DNA of 44,538 bases from Tannerellaceae bacterium (GTDB taxonomy: Bacteria; Bacteroidota; Bacteroidia; Bacteroidales; Tannerellaceae), in contig JAISWO010000067.1 of the NCBI GenBank assembly GCA_031271045.1, positions 1-44,538 of the forward strand, in the 5' to 3' direction. A model generated the notes under the pieces. That model did no database searches. It was not told where the DNA came from and saw nothing but the letters and a program-made list of their open reading frames with translations. Below, in pieces: positions 40,442 to 44,538 of the stretch. Within the stretch, counting starts at the first letter, position 1. Every line of letters begins with the position of its first letter. A program made the translations under genes and the position numbers.

Positions 40442-41484
40442 GATTTATTCGGGGGGATGGTGTGACAAAATAGTTCCGTATACTTTCTTTTCCTTTTCAG
40501 GTAGAAGGAGGCGACTAAGCTGCCTGGAAATTGTTCGGGGATGGGGCTGAGGACGGTCTTGGCCATGTTTTCCTGCCGGACGGGGAGGTAGGAGGCTTGC
40601 AAAAGGCGGACTTCCCGGCGGGCGGCGTAGACGGCTTTGGCGTCCTGCAGGTGACGGCTGAAGAGGAACTTGACGGCAGCTATATAGTCCAGCCAGAAGC
40701 GGACGCGCATCACATGGCGGAGGTCTTTTTCCGGGGTGTTCTTGTAGAGCATCAGCAGGCTGTTGCGGAAATTGAGGAAGGTTTTCCGGGGATTCTCAGC
40801 AGCCAGGGTGGCGGCTCCTACGTGGTAGACGACCGAGCGGGGGGTATAGACCAGCCGGTATCCCCGGCATCGCATCCGCCAGCACATATCAATTTCTTCC
40901 TGGTGGGCGAAGAAACGGGCGTCTAATCCGCCGACCGAGCGGTAAGTTTCGGTGCGGACGAAGAGGCAGGCGCCGGTGGCCCAGAGGATGTCGGCCTGGG
41001 TGTCGTATTGTCCGAGATCTTCTTCGATGACGTGGAGGAGTCGTCCCCGGCAGAAGGGGTAGCCGTAGCGGTCGATATAGCCTCCGGCAGCGCCGGCGTA
41101 TTCGAAGAAGGCGGGGTTGCGCCACGAGCGTATTTTGGGCTGTACGCAGGCTACCGAAGGGTCATTCCCAAGGATAGAGAGCGGGGCGTCGAGCCATCCG
41201 GCGGTCACTTCCACATCGCTGTTGAGCAGCACGGCATAGGGGGCGTCGATTTGCCGGAGTGCCCGGTTGTATCCTTCGGCAAAGCCATAGTTCCGGTCCA
41301 GCGTGACGAGGCCGACGGAGGGGAAGCGTTCGCGCAGGAAGGGGACGCTTCCATCGGTCGAGCCGTTGTCGGCCACGATGATGCGGGAGCGGTCGGCGGG
41401 GGAGTGTTTGATGACGATGGGCAGGAAGGAATCAAGCAGTTGCTTCCCGTTCCAGTTCAATATAACGATGTCTACTTTTTGCAT
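40438..41484 (-). CDS. GT2-family glycosyltransferase
   Basis: A 348-aa GT-A glycosyltransferase of the rhamnosyltransferase-like type. Motifs are VDIVILNWNGKQLL at the start, VADNGSTDGS, LLNSDVEVTAGW as the DxD-like site, and FFAHQEEIDMCWR as the acceptor/catalytic loop (EE-x-D). The last 100 or so residues include a hydrophobic LLMLYKN region and a basic tail, typical of membrane-associated members. It overlaps the acyltransferase gene by 13 bases and the GldB-related gene by 4 bases. It is similar in fold to the GT2 next to recR but only about as related as family members are; it lacks the other's C-terminal extension. Confidence 0.9.
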   Translation of the reverse strand: MQKVDIVILNWNGKQLLDSFLPIVIKHSPADRSRIIVADNGSTDGSVPFLRERFPSVGLVTLDRNYGFAEGYNRALRQIDAPYAVLLNSDVEVTAGWLDAPLSILGNDPSVACVQPKIRSWRNPAFFEYAGAAGGYIDRYGYPFCRGRLLHVIEEDLGQYDTQADILWATGACLFVRTETYRSVGGLDARFFAHQEEIDMCWRMRCRGYRLVYTPRSVVYHVGAATLAAENPRKTFLNFRNSLLMLYKNTPEKDLRHVMRVRFWLDYIAAVKFLFSRHLQDAKAVYAARREVRLLQASYLPVRQENMAKTVLSPIPEQFPGSLVASFYLKRKRKYTELFCHTIPPNKS

Positions 41485-42368
41485 GGGGTATCTTCGCGTT
41501 TATGTTTCCAGCGTTTGTGCGTCCAGAGCCAGTAAGCGGGGTCGCGCAGGATGGTTTGTTCCATCAGGCGGGCGTAGGCTTCGGTCAGAGCAAATGCAGG
41601 GGATTGTTGGGGCGCATCGGTCAGCAGCTTAAATTCGACCTCGTAATAGCCTCGTCCGGGCTTGCGTACGTCGGCATAGACGACGGGGAGGTTCAGTTTG
41701 CGGGCGAGGCGTTCGGGACCGGTCAGCATGGCGGTTTCCAGGCCCAGGAAGCGGGTCCAGTAGTGGAGGTTGGCGAGGCTGGGCGTCTGATCGGCGAGGA
41801 AAACAGCGAGAGCGGGCGTCTGCTCCTGCTTGAGGCGGATGAGGTCGCGCACGGTATCGGCTTTGCGTATGCCGACGGCGCCGAAGCGGGCGCGCAGGTC
41901 GATGAAGAGGCGGTCGAAGGCTTTGTTGCTCAGCGGGCGGTAGATGGGGTACATGACGGCCGAGGCGAAGAAGCTGTTGCCGGCGGTGAACCATTCCCAG
42001 TTGCCGTAATGCCCCAGCAGGATGAGGATGCAGGTATGACCGCGGTCGACGAGGCGGTCGATCAGCTCGGGGTTGGTCATCCTGGCTCGGCGTTGGATCT
42101 CGGCTTCGGAGATATGGGCGAGCTTAACGGTTTCGACGATATAGTCGACGAAGTGCCGGTAGAAGCGGCGTTCGATCAGGCGGCGTTCCCGGGGCGTCTT
42201 TCCGGGGAAGGCGGCTTCCAGGTTGCGGCGGGTCACTCTGAGGCGGTAGCCTGCAATCTTGTATACAAGTACGTATCCGATGTCCGACAGGACGTACAGC
42301 AGGCCGAAGGGTAGCCAGGCATGGATCCGCACCCAGGCGCAGAGCAGCGTATAGAGGATGTTATTCAT
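41472..42368 (-). CDS. LpxL/HtrB-type lipid A acyltransferase family protein
   Basis: A 298-aa membrane-bound acyltransferase that would add a secondary acyl chain to a lipid A precursor or related lipid. An N-terminal hydrophobic anchor (about residues 5-40) precedes the catalytic H-x4-E: LLGHYGNWEW with His120 and Glu125. The typical PIYRPLSNKAFDRLF and FLADQTPSLANLHYWTRFLG follow. Length and motif spacing match LpxL-like enzymes. Bacteroides lipid A is penta-acylated with few secondary chains, so the exact substrate is inference. The start overlaps the mtaB stop by 8 bases. Confidence 0.88.
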   Translation of the reverse strand: MNNILYTLLCAWVRIHAWLPFGLLYVLSDIGYVLVYKIAGYRLRVTRRNLEAAFPGKTPRERRLIERRFYRHFVDYIVETVKLAHISEAEIQRRARMTNPELIDRLVDRGHTCILILLGHYGNWEWFTAGNSFFASAVMYPIYRPLSNKAFDRLFIDLRARFGAVGIRKADTVRDLIRLKQEQTPALAVFLADQTPSLANLHYWTRFLGLETAMLTGPERLARKLNLPVVYADVRKPGRGYYEVEFKLLTDAPQQSPAFALTEAYARLMEQTILRDPAYWLWTHKRWKHKREDTPCKK

Positions 42369-43686
42369 TACCGAGTTTGCAGGTTAGCGCCGTCTGGTCA
42401 TCGTTCCATCCGCCGAGGCGGACGTGGCAGACCTGGTTGGCGGGCGGCGCGCCGGCACAGGGGATTTCTACGCGGATATAGTTTTCGGTGAAGCCGAACA
42501 TTCGGTTTCCTTTGCGCGTATGTTCGAACAGTACGCGGGCCGTCCGTCCGGTATGGGCTTCGTAGAAGGCTTTGAGTTTTTCGTCCGAGAGGTCGAGCAG
42601 GATGCGGCTGCGTGCCTGGCGGGTGGCGGCGTCGACGGTGTGGGCGATCTTGAGCGCCTCGGTGCCGGGCCGTTCGGAATAGTTGAAGACGTGCAGCCGG
42701 GCAATGTCGAGCGAGGCGATGAAGGCGCGGCTTTGCTCGAAGCGTTCGTCTGTTTCTCCGCGAGCGCCGGCGATGACGTCGACGCCGATGAAGGCGTCGG
42801 GCATCTGTGCTTTGATCTCTTCCACCTTGCGGCGGAAGAGGGCGGTGTCGTACCGGCGGCGCATGAGTTGGAGGACTGCGTCGCTTCCGCTTTGCAGGGG
42901 GAGGTGGAAATGGGGGGCGAAGCGGCGGCTGCGAGCCACGAAAGCGACGACGTCAGTCGTCAACAGGTTCGGCTCAATGGAGGAGATGCGGTAGCGGGCG
43001 ATGCCTTCGACTTCGTCTAAGGCGCGGAGGAGGTCGAGGAATGTCTCGCCGGTTGTCCGTCCGAAGTCGCCGATATTGACGCCTGTCAAGACGATTTCTT
43101 TTCCTCCGCAATGGGCTACGCCGGCGGCTTGCGCCACCAAGGAGGCGATGCTACCGTTGCGGCTACGTCCACGAGCGAAGGGGATGGTGCAATAGGTGCA
43201 GTAATAGTCGCATCCGTCCTGTACTTTGAGGAAGTGCCGCGTCCGGTCGCCGGCTGAGCAGGAGGGTGAGAAGGTGCGTATATCCCGTACTGACGAGGCG
43301 ACGATGCTTCCTTCCGGTTTTTTATTGAGAGTATCGAGGTATCGCAGGAGGTCGTTTTTCTGTTCGGCGCCCAGCACGAGATCGACGCCTTCGATATGGG
43401 CCACTTCGTCGGGCCGGAGCTGGGCGTAGCATCCGGTGACGACGACGAAGGCCTCCGGATGTTGTTTACTGATACGCCGGATGGCCTGACGGCATTTCTT
43501 GTCGGCCAGTTCCGTGACCGAGCAGGTATTGACGACGCATATATCCGCCTTTTCTCCCTTCCGCACCCTGCGCACGCCCTGTTCGCCCAGGAGTTTGCCG
43601 ATAGAAGATGTCTCGGCGAAATTGAGCTTGCAACCCAAGGTATAATAAGCGGCTGTTTTGTTTTCGAAGACTGCTTTATCTGTCAT
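42361..43686 (-). CDS. mtaB: tRNA t6A37 methylthiotransferase MtaB
   Basis: Radical-SAM methylthiotransferase that adds a methylthio group to t6A at position 37 of ANN-decoding tRNAs. The 441-aa protein has the N-terminal UPF0004 domain with three cluster cysteines (LGCKLN, NTCSV and GCYAQ). The radical-SAM motif is CDYYCTYCTIPFARG (C-x3-C-x2-C), and a TRAM-like C-terminal part follows. The N-terminus TAAYYTLGCKLNFAETS and the CTIPFARGRSRN context match MtaB rather than MiaB or RimO. The ATG at 43686 lies only 5 bases from the promoter -7 box, so the message may be leaderless. It heads a six-gene operon. Confidence 0.93.
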   Translation of the reverse strand: MTDKAVFENKTAAYYTLGCKLNFAETSSIGKLLGEQGVRRVRKGEKADICVVNTCSVTELADKKCRQAIRRISKQHPEAFVVVTGCYAQLRPDEVAHIEGVDLVLGAEQKNDLLRYLDTLNKKPEGSIVASSVRDIRTFSPSCSAGDRTRHFLKVQDGCDYYCTYCTIPFARGRSRNGSIASLVAQAAGVAHCGGKEIVLTGVNIGDFGRTTGETFLDLLRALDEVEGIARYRISSIEPNLLTTDVVAFVARSRRFAPHFHLPLQSGSDAVLQLMRRRYDTALFRRKVEEIKAQMPDAFIGVDVIAGARGETDERFEQSRAFIASLDIARLHVFNYSERPGTEALKIAHTVDAATRQARSRILLDLSDEKLKAFYEAHTGRTARVLFEHTRKGNRMFGFTENYIRVEIPCAGAPPANQVCHVRLGGWNDDQTALTCKLGNE

Positions 43687-43690
43687 GGCG

Positions 43691-43722
43691 CAAAGTTAGT
43701 TAAAAAGGCTTTTATACTCAAA
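43691..43722 (-). promoter_or_regulatory. near-consensus promoter of the mtaB operon
   Basis: Read on the minus strand, TTTG (43719-43722) is followed after exactly 20 bases by TAACTTTG (43691-43698), matching the Bacteroidota -33/-7 pair. Transcription would start at about 43687-43686, on or next to the A of the mtaB start codon. Confidence 0.75.
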
Positions 43723-43877
43723 AGGAAATCATTATTATCCGGGTACGGGTGGAGACTGCAACGAATCTTTACTCCGCGAAGCTATGGCGCAGATATACGA
43801 CAGACGTTATTACAACGCCTGTTCAAGGAAGACTGTTCTTTTAGGGATTGTTTTCCGGCAGGGAGGTTGGATGCCGG

Positions 43878-43975
43878 AGGGAGGAGGGAGGGTGGGTGGC
43901 GTTAATAGAGACAGACGCCGACGGGCGGGTATGGGCGCAAACCCAGGGAGGAGGGAGGGTGGGTGGCGTTAATAG
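43878..43975. repeat. 31-bp G-rich direct repeat spanning the sugar transferase stop codon
   Basis: The 31-base sequence AGGGAGGAGGGAGGGTGGGT plus GGCGTTAATAG occurs at 43878-43908 and again at 43945-43975, 67 bases apart. The second copy contains the last codons and TAA (minus strand, 43969-43971) of the sugar transferase. The plus strand has at least four runs of three G with short loops, so it could fold as a G-quadruplex, with the C-rich transcript strand opposite. Confidence 0.9.
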
Positions 43976-44538
43976 GCGTTTTTGTCGCCCCGGATCATAC
44001 TGACGATGGTGCGTAGTATGATGAATAGATCTAAGGAGAAGGTCCGGTTTCGTATATACCAAAGATCTTTGGCTATGCGTCCTGCCATGTCTTCGGTCTG
44101 TTTTATTTCTCCCCGGAAGCCGCTGATTTGCGCCCAGCCGGTGATTCCGGGTTTAACGGCATAACGTGACATATAGTCTTCAATCAAGGGAGCATACTGC
44201 TCGTCTGTCCATAGTGCATGCGGACGGGGGCCTACGACAGACATTTCCCCTTTCAGGACATTGATAAACTGGGGCAGTTCATCCAGATTGGTGCGGCGGA
44301 TGAACCTCCCGACGCGAGTCGTCCGCGGGTCATTCTCGGTAGCAGGTTTTGTGTCTTCATTCATCCGCATGCTCCGGAATTTATAGCAGCGGAATATTTT
44401 CCCTCCCTTTCCCGTCCGTCTCTGCACAAAAAGCACAGCCCCCGGCGAAGATAATCTGATGGCAATCCCCAGTACGATATAAACGACAGGAAAAAGGCAG
44501 AGCAGAAACACAGAGGAAAAAAGGATATCGAAAAGTCT
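43969..44538 (-). CDS. polyprenyl-phosphate sugar-1-phosphate transferase, 5' end outside the window
   Basis: The C-terminal 189 residues of a WbaP/WcaJ-type initiating transferase that loads the first sugar phosphate on undecaprenyl phosphate for exopolysaccharide, O-antigen or capsule synthesis. The frame stays open to the window edge, where RLFDILFSS leads into a hydrophobic helix, so the ATG at 44511 is internal and the true start lies beyond the window. Signatures: [51 protein letters not shown] and the C-terminal [16 protein letters not shown]. The stop lies in a duplicated G-rich repeat. Confidence 0.92.
   Translation of the reverse strand, partial: RLFDILFSSVFLLCLFPVVYIVLGIAIRLSSPGAVLFVQRRTGKGGKIFRCYKFRSMRMNEDTKPATENDPRTTRVGRFIRRTNLDELPQFINVLKGEMSVVGPRPHALWTDEQYAPLIEDYMSRYAVKPGITGWAQISGFRGEIKQTEDMAGRIAKDLWYIRNRTFSLDLFIILRTIVSMIRGDKNAY

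Overview
The window is a stretch of chromosome from a GC-rich member of the Bacteroidales. The signs are a SusC/SusD pair, Bacteroidota-type lipoproteins, -7 promoter elements of the TAnnTTTG type, a GldB-related lipoprotein, a DUF6057-type membrane protein and two S9 peptidases. Tannerellaceae (a GC-rich Tannerella or Parabacteroides relative) fits the gene content, but that is inference, not a measured placement. The genes are densely packed in short operons, and no rRNA, tRNA, CRISPR array or intact mobile element was found.

Layout, left to right. At 1-323 is an AT-rich leader with a possible relic of a helix-turn-helix protein. At 324-4481, plus strand, are a DPP IV-type peptidase, lipoyl synthase (lipA) and a membrane protein with a NUDIX-like tail. 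At 4473-9551, minus strand, is an operon read recR > glycosyltransferase > acetyltransferase > UvrD/PcrA helicase > YfcE-type phosphodiesterase. At 9552-10011 is a non-coding stretch with a strictly 21-bp-phased repeat array and a terminator. At 10012-12126 (-) is a prolyl oligopeptidase lipoprotein. At 12254-12910 (+) is upp. At 12941-15970 (-) are glnS and a TPR protein. At 16140-21357 (+) are a DsbD-like reductase, mazG, mutY and hemW, with a 23-bp minisatellite that forms the 3' end of mutY. At 21471-22209 is a Zeta-like kinase with a tiny overlapping downstream ORF, which looks like a toxin-antitoxin pair. At 22315-25182 is an AddB/RecB-like nuclease with an iron-staple cysteine pattern.

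At 25426-34842 is a five-gene polysaccharide utilization locus: susC, susD, a LamG-type surface glycan-binding lipoprotein and two GH144-family enzymes. The family points to beta-1,2-glucan as the substrate. The SusCD complex and the binding protein would capture and import the glucan, and the two GH144 enzymes would cut it to oligosaccharides or sophorose. No regulator or GH3 beta-glucosidase lies beside it. ychF follows, convergent, at 34854-35957.

The right end, 36148-43686 (-), is a tightly overlapped six-gene operon: mtaB, a lipid A-type acyltransferase, a GT2 glycosyltransferase, a GldB-related lipoprotein, a DUF6057-type membrane protein and a beta-propeller lipoprotein with a CxxCH motif. 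A near-consensus promoter sits so close to the mtaB start that its mRNA may be leaderless. The window ends inside a polyprenyl-phosphate sugar transferase whose 3' end has been duplicated together with a G-rich tract.

The most unusual signals are three or more tandem repeats that overlap stop codons or fill intergenic gaps, the toxin-first Zeta-like module, the degenerate NUDIX membrane protein, and the uncharacterised envelope operon with a putative haem-binding propeller.
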